The notes under the pieces: model-generated | Databases searched by the model: none | Told to the model about the DNA's origin: nothing | Seen by the model: only the letters and a program-made list of their open reading frames with translations | Shown here: one piece after another, positions 1-6,859 of the stretch | Layout of the letters: every line of letters starts with the position of its first letter | Numbering within the stretch: position 1 is the first letter of the stretch | Program-made: the position numbers and the translations under genes | Source: Anaerolineae bacterium | Lineage (GTDB): Bacteria; Chloroflexota; Anaerolineae; UBA4142 | Reading direction: 5' to 3' | Assembly (NCBI GenBank): GCA_027457205.1 | Contig: DAIDTM010000181.1 | Coordinates: forward strand, 1 to 19,364 | DNA: 19,364 nt

Positions 1-171
1 GACAAACGTTGGACGAGAAATTGGCACAGTCGCCGGCGCAGATTGCAGCGCGCTAATCGCCGATGGGGTTGGCGTCAGCGCCGGCGCGCACGCGAATAGC
101 CCTGCTGCCAGAATGAACAGCGCGCCAATTCGCAGTCGGATCGAATGGGGCGGGAGGGTGGCGTATTTCAT
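1..171 (-). CDS. Putative lipoprotein, N-terminal fragment (cut by window edge)
   Basis: Reading the minus strand from an ATG at 169-171 gives 57 codons open to the window edge. The product has a basic N-terminal region, a hydrophobic stretch around residues 15-27, and a lipobox-like LFAC with the cysteine at residue 28. A Pro/Ala/Thr/Ser-rich linker follows, typical of the tether behind a lipidated cysteine. This layout predicts export by Sec, lipidation, and anchoring on the outer face of the cytoplasmic membrane. No catalytic domain is visible in the fragment, so its function is unknown; many such proteins are solute-binding or surface proteins. No strong ribosome binding site is seen. Support comes only from the signal-peptide pattern and the open frame. 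Confidence 0.55.
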   Translation of the reverse strand, partial: MKYATLPPHSIRLRIGALFILAAGLFACAPALTPTPSAISALQSAPATVPISRPTFV

Positions 172-380
172 TGGATCATTTTGCCCGACTGGCGATGTTC
201 AGGCGCGCTGAAGTGCTCCGCGGACTGTACGGTGGTAGGAATCGCTCAGTCGAAGGCAGCGCAGTGTGTTCGGTGAGGAGACCTTGCCCGAGTTACGGCG
301 CGTCATCGGCGGCGATGTATGCGCCCGCCGGGACTGGTGAACGAATCCGTCGAGTGACAAGTCGATTGGACGGCAGATGC

Positions 381-701
381 TTACTGATTGCGAAGCCAGA
401 CCAGAGCGTCTTCTTCGCCCGCGAAATAGCGGACGGCGTGGATGTAATAGCTTTCCGGAAATTCGAGAATCTTGGGATCCAAGTCCGTGCCGAAGATCGC
501 CGTGACCGGCATCATCGGACGAAACTGTCGAATGTGCCTGGCGCATTCCTCGGCGGTTGTCCCGGTCAGGTCCACCAGTAGTCTGCCCCGGTAGTCGTCC
601 AAGAAGCTCGCGAGCATCCGCACTTCTTCCGGGCTAAACGCTCCGGTGTGCTTGCATCGCATAATTCCCTTTTCCACGGGGGTAACGATAAACGACGCCA
701 T
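381..701 (-). CDS. Small STAS/SpoIIAA-like protein of unknown function
   Basis: This is a 106-residue soluble protein with no signal peptide or membrane segment. A GGAGG sits about 7 nt before the ATG, which fixes the start. The order of elements (N-terminal strands, a SPEEV helix near residue 24, a strand with VDLTG near residues 43-47, then alternating helices and strands) resembles the small STAS/SEC14- or SpoIIAA-like fold seen in stand-alone bacterial proteins. That assignment rests on pattern only. The conserved phosphorylatable serine of true anti-sigma antagonists is not clearly present, as the matching position reads DLTGTT. It lies between two other minus-strand genes but is well separated from both (209 and 240 nt), so an operon is not obvious. 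Confidence 0.6.
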   Translation of the reverse strand: MASFIVTPVEKGIMRCKHTGAFSPEEVRMLASFLDDYRGRLLVDLTGTTAEECARHIRQFRPMMPVTAIFGTDLDPKILEFPESYYIHAVRYFAGEEDALVWLRNQ

Positions 702-941
702 AGGATGCCTCCGTTCCAGGATGATTCTCTGCGGAACCAGGCTGGCACTCGCGTTCCTCTGGAAAACATTACCACACCGCCGTCAACCCGGGGCGACGGC
801 CGGTTGTCGCAACGTCGCCATCACGACCGCGCCGTTGATTCCACACGCGCATCGCGCCGATTAGAATCGGCTTGAGGAATTTCAAATCGAAAATTCCGCT
901 CCGATCACGCGTTCCCACGGTATCGTCGCTGCGTCAGAGTT

Positions 942-1340
942 TTAATGCAGTCGGTCGACGCGATCGACGATCGTGCCTTCGCTGTACTGCCTCACTGCTT
1001 CTTCAATCGAATGGATGTCGGTGACGATGGGCGTGATGCCGCGCGCACGCATGCTGTCGTACGCGCCTGCGCCCATCCCGCCGCACAAGAGGGCTTGGCA
1101 GTCGGCAATCGCTTCCGCCATTTGCGTATGACGATTTTGCGAGGCGGGATCGAAACCGTGCAACTGACCTGGCTCGGCGCGTGCATGTGGCTCATTCGCA
1201 AAGTGGACGTGTCCAAGTTTATCACGCATTTGGCGGTCTACAATCTGCCCATTCTCTAAAGTCACCACAAGGTAGTATGGCGCGCGCCCAAAATGTTGGC
1301 TGATGGTTTTCCCATCCTCGGTGATCGCAGCGATTTTCAT
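942..1340 (-). CDS. NifX/NifB-family iron-molybdenum cofactor binding protein
   Basis: The roughly 132-residue protein begins MKIAAITEDGKTISQHFGRA, a hallmark of the dinitrogenase iron-molybdenum cofactor biosynthesis family (NifX, NafY and the C-terminal domain of NifB). The C-terminal half has the family signature CGGMGAGAYDSMRARGI followed by a strand and a helix. The family folds like RNase H and binds metal-sulfur clusters or acts in cofactor delivery. Stand-alone members are common in anaerobes that lack nitrogenase. I chose the internal ATG at 1340 because GGGAG lies 5 nt upstream; an ATG at 1352 is also in frame. No nif gene is near. The gene is divergent from the XRE-cupin regulator, so the AT-rich gap between them may control both. 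Confidence 0.85.
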   Translation of the reverse strand: MKIAAITEDGKTISQHFGRAPYYLVVTLENGQIVDRQMRDKLGHVHFANEPHARAEPGQLHGFDPASQNRHTQMAEAIADCQALLCGGMGAGAYDSMRARGITPIVTDIHSIEEAVRQYSEGTIVDRVDRLH

Positions 1341-1489
1341 TTTCTCTCCCATTGATCAATATTTGGAATCCGAAGTTCCCGGCAACGGTAGTTTGCGCGG
1401 ATCCGCACCAACGCTTTCTCAGCCGGCAAGAGCGTGGTTGGCGTCAATACAATATAAGGTGCATTTGTAATATTATTATGGTTGTATTT

Positions 1490-1518
1490 TTGACTTTCTG
1501 GTGATATTATACTATAAT
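1490..1518 (+). promoter_or_regulatory. Sigma-70-type promoter of the XRE-cupin regulator gene
   Basis: A TTGACT -35 box (1490-1495) and a perfect TATAAT -10 box (1513-1518) are separated by exactly 17 nt. The expected start site is near 1525, about 70 nt before the ATG at 1594. The surrounding region is the most AT-rich stretch of the window. The promoter probably reads into the regulator and perhaps on into the tusA-dsrE operon, since no terminator is seen between them. Confidence 0.75.
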
Positions 1519-1520
1519 AT
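1504..1520. promoter_or_regulatory. Perfect 17-bp palindrome over the -10 box (candidate operator)
   Basis: ATATTATA, a central C, then TATAATAT form a perfect dyad that covers the whole -10 box. A dimeric HTH protein bound here would block RNA polymerase. The XRE-cupin protein encoded just downstream is the natural candidate, giving autoregulation. AT-rich dyads can arise by chance around a TATAAT box, so this is a candidate only. Confidence 0.45.
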
Positions 1521-1593
1521 TAGTATACAGTCAATACAAAGGTGTGCTGTGGTGTAGGTCGTGTAATTTCTAGAAAAGTCGCGAGGTCTTTAG

Positions 1594-2301
1594 ATGGCTG
1601 AGAAATCCCGCTCCTCATGTGTCCGAGCCGTCGCCGCCAAGCGCTCCCGGCAGCGCGTCGTCTCAGTCAACGCGGGCGTGGTTCCGCAGCCGGCGTCCAA
1701 TCCAGAGGTGAACGTTGGACTCGCGTTGCGCTCGCTGCGCGCCAAGCGCGGTTTGTCTATCCGAGCATTGGCGGAAAAGAGCGGGCTGGCTGTAAATACG
1801 CTGAGTCTTATCCAGAATAACAAAACCTCGCCCAGCGTGGCGACTCTGCAACAGTTATCGTCCGCGTTGGCAGTGCCGATCACAACATTCTTTGAGAACG
1901 GCTCACACAAGAGTAGGGTAGCGTACGTCAAAGCCAGTCAGCGTGTGAGCGCGGCATTCGCTCACGGCACACTGGAAGACCTGAGCGCCGGACTGTCAGA
2001 CCGCACCATCGAACCGTTCGTCGTGACGATGAAGCCGAACGCCAACAGCGGGACACAGCCGATTGTTCACACGGGGCAAGAGTTTGTTTTTTGTCTGGAG
2101 GGTCGGGTTGTGTATAGCGTCGAAGACCGCACCTATCTGCTGGAGCCGGGAGATAGTTTGCTGTTCGAGTCGCATCTACCGCATCGCTGGCAAAATATCG
2201 AAGCCATACCGGCTCGGGCGATTCTAGTCCTTTGTCCAGCGGACTCGCGCGACCAGCCGACCCAGCATCATTTTTTACCGGAGATGCTTCAGGAAAAATA
2301 A
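1594..2301 (+). CDS. XRE-family regulator with C-terminal cupin sensor domain
   Basis: This 235-residue transcription factor has a basic tail of about 40 residues, then a helix-turn-helix of the XRE/Cro type around residues 45-100. Key motifs there are LRSLRAKRGLSIRALAEKSG and NTLSLIQNNKTSPS. A cupin_2 barrel fills the C-terminus (about 145-225), with HTGQEFVFCLEG, LEPGDSLLFESHLPHRW and related strands. In this class the cupin binds a small ligand or metal that tunes DNA binding. GAGG lies 7 nt before the ATG. The gene is directly upstream of tusA in the same orientation with an 85-nt gap and no visible terminator, so it may control the sulfur/Hdr operon as well as itself. The ligand cannot be told from the sequence. 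Characterised sulfur-oxidation Hdr-like clusters use other regulator types, so this pairing is notable. Confidence 0.9.
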   Translation: MAEKSRSSCVRAVAAKRSRQRVVSVNAGVVPQPASNPEVNVGLALRSLRAKRGLSIRALAEKSGLAVNTLSLIQNNKTSPSVATLQQLSSALAVPITTFFENGSHKSRVAYVKASQRVSAAFAHGTLEDLSAGLSDRTIEPFVVTMKPNANSGTQPIVHTGQEFVFCLEGRVVYSVEDRTYLLEPGDSLLFESHLPHRWQNIEAIPARAILVLCPADSRDQPTQHHFLPEMLQEK

Positions 2302-2386
2302 ATCGATTTGGGGAATGCGGTCTGGTTCCTAACGCGACCGCAACAAACCAACCCGAATCCGATTCATAACTCAAAGGAGAAATTGA

Positions 2387-2641
2387 ATGTCTGCAATCGA
2401 TCTCACTACACTCCAACCCGCCAAAACGGCGGATGCGCGCGCCATGGCTTGTCCGGGTCCCTTGCTGGAAGCAAAGAAAAGCATTGGGACAGTCAAGGTC
2501 GGCGAAGTGCTGGAAATCTGGTCGGGCGATCCGAACACCAAGAGGGATATGCCGGGCTGGTGTGAAAAGGTCGGGCATGAATTCCTGGGCGTCGTCGTTG
2601 CTGACGGCTATGACCGGCTCTTTATTCGACGCAAAAAGTAG
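2387..2641 (+). CDS. tusA: TusA-family sulfur carrier protein
   Basis: This is an 84-residue soluble protein with a strong AAAGGAGA ribosome site 6 nt before the ATG. It has the TusA signature MACPGPLLEAKK with the persulfide-carrying cysteine at residue 22. A VGEVLEIWSGDP strand-loop follows, then DMPGWCEKVGHEF with a second cysteine at residue 59. TusA proteins accept sulfane sulfur as a persulfide on the CPxP cysteine and pass it to partners. In dissimilatory sulfur metabolism they work with DsrE-type proteins, rhodaneses and Hdr-like complexes. It is the first gene of a run that ends with a dsrE-family gene, which supports a sulfur-trafficking role rather than tRNA thiolation. Confidence 0.9.
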   Translation: MSAIDLTTLQPAKTADARAMACPGPLLEAKKSIGTVKVGEVLEIWSGDPNTKRDMPGWCEKVGHEFLGVVVADGYDRLFIRRKK

Positions 2642-2675
2642 CGGGCATTTCGTGATCATGAGTGAGAGGGCTGCT

Positions 2676-3131
2676 ATGACGACCCAGTTACGAACTCCAG
2701 TCTGCAAGGTCCTGATTCTGGCAACGTTATCGGGAGGATACCGGGGCGCAGACGCGGCGGGGCAATCTCATCTCGAATATCCGTCCAATAGTTACATCTT
2801 GCCGGTAAGGACCGCCGCGATGTTCCCGCCGTCGTTCTACCTGAATGCTTTCCAGCAAGGCATTGACGGTATCATCGTGATGTACAGCGGCACCGACAGC
2901 CCGTACAAAGGCGAGTCAGAGCGGACGGCGAAAATCATCAACCAGACCTATGTCCTAATGAAAGAACGCGCGCTGGATCCTCGACGCCTGCGCTTGGCGG
3001 CGATCTGCACGGTATGCGTCCGCCCATTTCTCAACGAAATCCAAAAAATGAACGCGTTGCTCGAAGAAATTGGGCCCGCGCCGCGTGGATTGCCCACCGC
3101 TCTCATCGTGCAGGCGCAGTCGGCGAGTTAG
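2676..3131 (+). CDS. MvhD-like protein lacking all canonical cluster cysteines
   Basis: This 151-residue protein aligns by pattern along its length with MvhD, the [2Fe-2S] subunit that passes electrons to HdrA: RGADAAGQSHLEYPSNSYIL, a central FYLNAFQQGIDGIIVM, and a C-terminal LDPRRLRL segment. In MvhD the cluster cysteines lie in a CCxxC-like motif before GAD, in a CSGRV-like motif, and in a GCHxGDCHY motif. Here these read TLSGGYRGAD, VRTAAMF and YSGTDSPYKG, with no cysteine at all. Instead a CxxC (C111-T-V-C114) sits where the family usually has SAAEG. The only other cysteine is C10. I chose the ATG at 2676 because GAGAGG lies just upstream; 2658 is an alternative. It cannot bind the usual cluster, and may be a scaffold or a thiol-active partner of TusA or HdrA. 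Confidence 0.8.
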   Translation: MTTQLRTPVCKVLILATLSGGYRGADAAGQSHLEYPSNSYILPVRTAAMFPPSFYLNAFQQGIDGIIVMYSGTDSPYKGESERTAKIINQTYVLMKERALDPRRLRLAAICTVCVRPFLNEIQKMNALLEEIGPAPRGLPTALIVQAQSAS

Positions 3132-3145
3132 AGAAGGAATAGCGT

Positions 3146-4480
3146 ATGGCAGCGGATAGACTTCAGGTAGACACTATAGTCATCGGAGGCGGGATTGCCG
3201 GGATGCAAGCCGCGCTCGACCTGGCAGACCAGGGCTATCGTGTGGCATTGGTGGAAAAGAATCCCAGTGTTGGCGGAAAGATGATCGGACTGAGCAAGGT
3301 CTTTCCGACGCTGGACTGTTGCAGCTGCATCACAACTCCCAAGATGGCAGCCGTCGCCTATCACGACAACATCGATTTGCTAACTTACAGCGAGGTGCAA
3401 TCTGTCTCGCGGAATGAACAGGGCTTTGTCGTCCAAGTGTTGAAGAAACCGCGCTATGTGATCGATGATGCTTGCACCGGCTGCCGGTCGTGCGAGCTGG
3501 TGTGCCCGCTCGATCTGCCGGATGACGCGAACGAGTTCGGTCGCACCGCGCATCGCGTCATCTACGTTCCTTTTACAACGGCGGTGCCGCAAAAAGCCCT
3601 GATCGATATTGACCAGTGTGTTTTTTGTGGCAAGTGTCTCCAGGCGTGCCCATCCGATGCCATCGATTTCAGTCAGCTGCCGGCGTTTCTCGAAATTCAG
3701 GCGCGGAGCATTATTCTCGCAACGGGCTACCAGGTCACTCGGTATGACGCCAAAAAGCAGTACGGCGCCGGGAAACTGCGAAATGTCATCGATGGCTTGA
3801 TGATGGAGCGACTACTCGCGCCTACGGGTCCCTATGGTCGCGTGCTGCGACCTTCGGATGGCAAACAGCCAGCGTCCATCGCCTATGTCCAGTGCGCAGG
3901 CTCGCGCGATGAGACGCTGGGAGTGCCGTACTGCTCACGCGTCTGCTGCATGTACGCCATCAAGCAGGCGATGCTGCTCTCGGGTATGCTGCCGCTGGCG
4001 GACATCACCATCTACTACATGGACATCCGCACCTTTGGCAAGGGCTATGAACAGTTTTACCGGAGCGCCCAGGCGATGGGGATCACGTTCGTCAAAGGTA
4101 AGGTGGCGCGCATTACTGAAGATGCCGATCAGAATCCCACCGTGCGGGTGGAATTAATCGACGATCATTCCCAGGTGGTCGAACGGAAACACGACTTGGT
4201 AGTGCTCTCGGTAGGTATGCTACCGGGCGGGGACCCTCAAGCGCTGTATGGAGTGCCGACATCGGAAGACGGCTTTGTTCGCATTCCCAACTACAACGTC
4301 GCGCCGGCGACGACGACGCAAGAGGGTGTCTTTGCGACCGGCACCGCCATCGGTCCAATGGACATCGTAGACAGCATCGTGACCGCGAGCGCCGCGGCGG
4401 CGGAAGTTTCGGCGTATCTACAATCTCACTATGCCGCCGGGTCTCTAACTGATGCCGAGAGGAGTCTGATCCATGCCTGA
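3146..4480 (+). CDS. hdrA: Short HdrA/QmoA-like FAD and iron-sulfur oxidoreductase
   Basis: This is a 444-residue flavoprotein of the heterodisulfide reductase A family. A Rossmann FAD motif GGGIAGMQAALDLADQG opens at about residue 14, followed by VEKNPSVGGKM. The HdrA hallmark FPTLDCCSCITTPKM is intact (C58, C59, C61). Two complete [4Fe-4S] motifs follow: C110-C113-C116-C120 and C158-C161-C164-C168. Further on come CAGSRD (C250) and YCSRVCCMY. It lacks the N-terminal HdrA domain and the C-terminal ferredoxin domain, so it is the size of QmoA. AGAAGGA precedes the ATG. The gene overlaps the next HdrA gene by 8 nt, implying translational coupling and a heteromeric complex. Electron flow between FAD and quinone or a thiol partner is inferred from family knowledge. 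Confidence 0.88.
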   Translation: MAADRLQVDTIVIGGGIAGMQAALDLADQGYRVALVEKNPSVGGKMIGLSKVFPTLDCCSCITTPKMAAVAYHDNIDLLTYSEVQSVSRNEQGFVVQVLKKPRYVIDDACTGCRSCELVCPLDLPDDANEFGRTAHRVIYVPFTTAVPQKALIDIDQCVFCGKCLQACPSDAIDFSQLPAFLEIQARSIILATGYQVTRYDAKKQYGAGKLRNVIDGLMMERLLAPTGPYGRVLRPSDGKQPASIAYVQCAGSRDETLGVPYCSRVCCMYAIKQAMLLSGMLPLADITIYYMDIRTFGKGYEQFYRSAQAMGITFVKGKVARITEDADQNPTVRVELIDDHSQVVERKHDLVVLSVGMLPGGDPQALYGVPTSEDGFVRIPNYNVAPATTTQEGVFATGTAIGPMDIVDSIVTASAAAAEVSAYLQSHYAAGSLTDAERSLIHA

Positions 4481-6548
4481 TCCAACCGCAGAATCCCAGA
4501 CCGCCGCGGCAGGCAAGATCAATGCGTCCTCGCCAGCCGGCGCGCCGCGTATCGGCGTGTACGTCTGCGAGTGCGGCGGAAATATCGGCGAGACGGTGCG
4601 CTGCGAACAGGTGGCGAACGCGTTAGGGAAACTTGCCAACGTGACCATCGCGCGGCACTATCAATTTATGTGCTCTGATCCCGGACAAAAGTTAATCACA
4701 GACGATATCACAGAGAAAGGCGTCAACCGGGTGGTCGTGGGCGCGTGCTCGCTTTTCCTGCACGAGCAGACTTTCCGAAAAACGGTCGAGCGCGCCGGGC
4801 TGAATCCGTATCTGTACTACCACATCGGTTTGCGCGAGCAGGACAGCTGGGTGCATCACGAATGTCCGGCAGATGCCACTGCCAAGGCGATTCGGATGAT
4901 GTCTGCCGGGATTGCCAAGGCGCGTCTGATGCAACCGCTGGCACCAGTGCATCTCGACGCCGATCAGCGCGTTCTTGTGATTGGCGGCGGCGTGGCGGGG
5001 CTGCGCGCCGCCTTGTCCATCGCCCGGCGAGGTTTGCCGGTCACGCTGATCGAGAAAAGCCATTTCCTGGGTGGTCACGTGGCGCAATGGGAACATCTCT
5101 TTCCAACCGATGAAGATGCCGCTGCGCTGCTGGAGGGTTTGATCGAAGAGGTGATTGCCGAATCCAAGATCACCATCTACACCGGCGCTGAGGTCGTCTC
5201 CACCAAGGGCTACGTAGGCAACTTTGACATTCGCATCCGCGTGCAACCGCGCGGCGTGGCAAAAGATTTTGCGGCAGTCGATCAAGCCATCGCCGCTTGC
5301 CCTGTCCAAGTGCCAGACGAATTTAATTTCGGCTTGACCCAACGCAAAGCGATCTATCAGCCGTATGTAGGTTGCTACCCTGCCAGTCCGGTAATCGACA
5401 GAGAACACTGCACTCGTTGCAATGAATGTCTGCGTGTCGGGCAAAACGGCGGCATTCGTCTCGATGAGCCACCTGTTGAGATCGATCTCAAAGTGGGCGC
5501 AGTCGTCGTGGCGACCGGTTTTCGTCCCTACGAACCCTTCGCCGGAGAAATGGGATACGGCGAATTTCCTGAAGTGATTACGCTCCCCCAATTGGAGCGA
5601 CTGCTGGCGACCAATGATCGGCTCGAATGGAACGCGCGCCCTGTCCGCCGCCTGGCGATGATTCACTGCGTGGGCAGCCGGCAGATCGAAGGAATGCACG
5701 CGCCTCAACCGGATGGGAAGGTCAACGACTATTGCTCGCGTGTGTGCTGCACGGCGACGTTGAGCGCAGCCAATCGAATCCACACGCGTTTCCCGAACGT
5801 CACGATTTACGATGTTTATCAGGACATCCGCACGTACGGCAGAGGACACGAAGATTATTACGTTCGCGCTTGCAAGAATGGAGTGACCTTCCTGCGCCAT
5901 CTGCCCGAAGAAATTCCCGAGGTGATACGGTCCGAAAAGGGCGCGGAGTATCCTTTGCTGGTGAAAGTGAAAGATCGTCTAACCTGGGGCGAAGAAATCG
6001 AATTGCCGGTCGACCTGGTGGTTCTATCGGTCGGAATAATGCCCAGCCCGATCAGCGACCTGGTGGATATGCTCAAAATTGCGCCGGGGAATGATCGCTT
6101 CTTGTTGGAAGTGCACCCCAAACTGCGACCGGTCGAGACCGCGGTGGCTGGCGTTGTTCTCGCCGGGACCGCGCAAGGTCCGATGACTGTGCAGGAAAGT
6201 TGCGCTGCCGCGGAAGCAGCGGCGACCAAAGTAGCGGTGTTGCTGAGCCGGGGCAAAGTTGAGCTTGAGCCATACGTTGCCCAAGTGGACCCCGAACGCT
6301 GTCAGGGCGTGGGCGAATGTGTGTGCGTCTGTCCGCAAGAAGGTGCGATCCATCTGGAGACGCGTATCGAGAATGGCAAAATGCTCCGGCGAGCGGTCGT
6401 CACCGCAGCGAATTGCAACGGGTGCGGCGTGTGCGTGAGCGTCTGCCCCAGCCGGGCGATTGACGTGCAGGGATGGCGATTGGATGGGTTCGAAGCGATG
6501 GTGGAGGCGATCACCGCTGAGACGCCGGCGTTGGAAGGTGTCGCATGA
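4473..6548 (+). CDS. hdrA: Long HdrA/QmoB-like FAD oxidoreductase with partly lost clusters
   Basis: This 691-residue HdrA-family protein carries the N-terminal domain (VCECGGNIGE with C32 and C34, then C44, MCSDPGQ C67, GAC C92). The FAD motif GGGVAGLRAALSIA starts near residue 171. In the middle the HdrA hallmark FPTLDC reads FPTDED, with no cysteine. The first inserted cluster keeps only C276, and the second keeps C313, C316 and C319 but has G323 in the fourth place. CVGSR and YCSRVCC are present. The C-terminal ferredoxin domain has one odd motif, CQGVGECVCVCP (C610, C616, C618, C620, with V613 in the usual cysteine place), and one complete motif (C648, C651, C654, C658). There is no fused MvhD domain, unlike typical QmoB. 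It overlaps both neighbours (8 and 4 nt). Confidence 0.88.
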   Translation: MPDPTAESQTAAAGKINASSPAGAPRIGVYVCECGGNIGETVRCEQVANALGKLANVTIARHYQFMCSDPGQKLITDDITEKGVNRVVVGACSLFLHEQTFRKTVERAGLNPYLYYHIGLREQDSWVHHECPADATAKAIRMMSAGIAKARLMQPLAPVHLDADQRVLVIGGGVAGLRAALSIARRGLPVTLIEKSHFLGGHVAQWEHLFPTDEDAAALLEGLIEEVIAESKITIYTGAEVVSTKGYVGNFDIRIRVQPRGVAKDFAAVDQAIAACPVQVPDEFNFGLTQRKAIYQPYVGCYPASPVIDREHCTRCNECLRVGQNGGIRLDEPPVEIDLKVGAVVVATGFRPYEPFAGEMGYGEFPEVITLPQLERLLATNDRLEWNARPVRRLAMIHCVGSRQIEGMHAPQPDGKVNDYCSRVCCTATLSAANRIHTRFPNVTIYDVYQDIRTYGRGHEDYYVRACKNGVTFLRHLPEEIPEVIRSEKGAEYPLLVKVKDRLTWGEEIELPVDLVVLSVGIMPSPISDLVDMLKIAPGNDRFLLEVHPKLRPVETAVAGVVLAGTAQGPMTVQESCAAAEAAATKVAVLLSRGKVELEPYVAQVDPERCQGVGECVCVCPQEGAIHLETRIENGKMLRRAVVTAANCNGCGVCVSVCPSRAIDVQGWRLDGFEAMVEAITAETPALEGVA

Positions 6549-6859
6549 ATGTGACGAGCAAAGAGCAAGCCCGAAAGCGGACGCAGATGCTAGTTGAACT
6601 CCGCAAACAGCATGACGCGCAAGTGAAGCAGGCACAGGAACGCCTCAAGGAGCAGCAAACGATTCGCAAGACGCTGCAGCGCGCGATGCAAGGCGCGCCG
6701 CGCTCGGTGCCTCAACTCGCCGCGATCACGAACCTCGCCGCGTACGAGGTCTTGTGGCACATCGCCGCGATGAAGAAATATGGGGTGGTCGAGGAAGCCG
6801 GAATGGATACAGGCGGCGAGTACTACCTGTATGAGTTATCGAAGGAGGCGAAAGGATGA
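6545..6859 (+). CDS. Small coiled-coil/winged-helix protein inside the redox operon
   Basis: This 104-residue protein has no cysteine. Residues 1-50 are highly charged and helical (ARKRTQMLVELRKQHDAQVKQ), likely a coiled coil. Residues 52-104 look like a winged helix: GAPRSVPQLAAITNLAAYEV, then WHIAAMKKYGVVEEA and a beta-hairpin wing ending in YYLYELS. It overlaps the HdrA gene upstream and the QmoC-like gene downstream by 4 nt each (ATGA junctions), so it is made together with the complex. It could be a DNA-binding regulator, but its position between subunit genes suggests an assembly factor or accessory subunit that reuses a winged-helix fold. I do not recognise a named family. Confidence 0.75.
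   Translation: MNVTSKEQARKRTQMLVELRKQHDAQVKQAQERLKEQQTIRKTLQRAMQGAPRSVPQLAAITNLAAYEVLWHIAAMKKYGVVEEAGMDTGGEYYLYELSKEAKG

Larger units (their letters stand above)
1443..1539. repeat. Repeated GTCAATACAA motif flanking the promoter
   Basis: GTCAATACAA occurs at 1443-1452 and again at 1530-1539, 87 nt apart, one on each side of the promoter. A related inverted version, TTGTATTTTTGAC, lies at 1482-1494 and overlaps the -35 box. Three related sites around one promoter could be binding sites for a regulator of the divergent nifX-like gene and the XRE-cupin gene. The inverted copy has three extra T residues, so the match is imperfect. Confidence 0.35.

Noticed and set aside
2387..2641. tusA as a tRNA-thiolation gene
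   Set aside because: The family alone allows this, but the neighbours are redox and DsrE genes rather than tus or mnm genes, so a dissimilatory or trafficking role fits better.
1928..2707. A 259-codon minus-strand frame across the regulator and tusA
   Set aside because: It covers two well-supported plus-strand genes with good ribosome sites and has no recognisable fold.
4692..5900. A 402-codon open frame on the minus strand inside the long hdrA gene
   Set aside because: It is antisense to a strongly supported HdrA coding region and shows no domain pattern.
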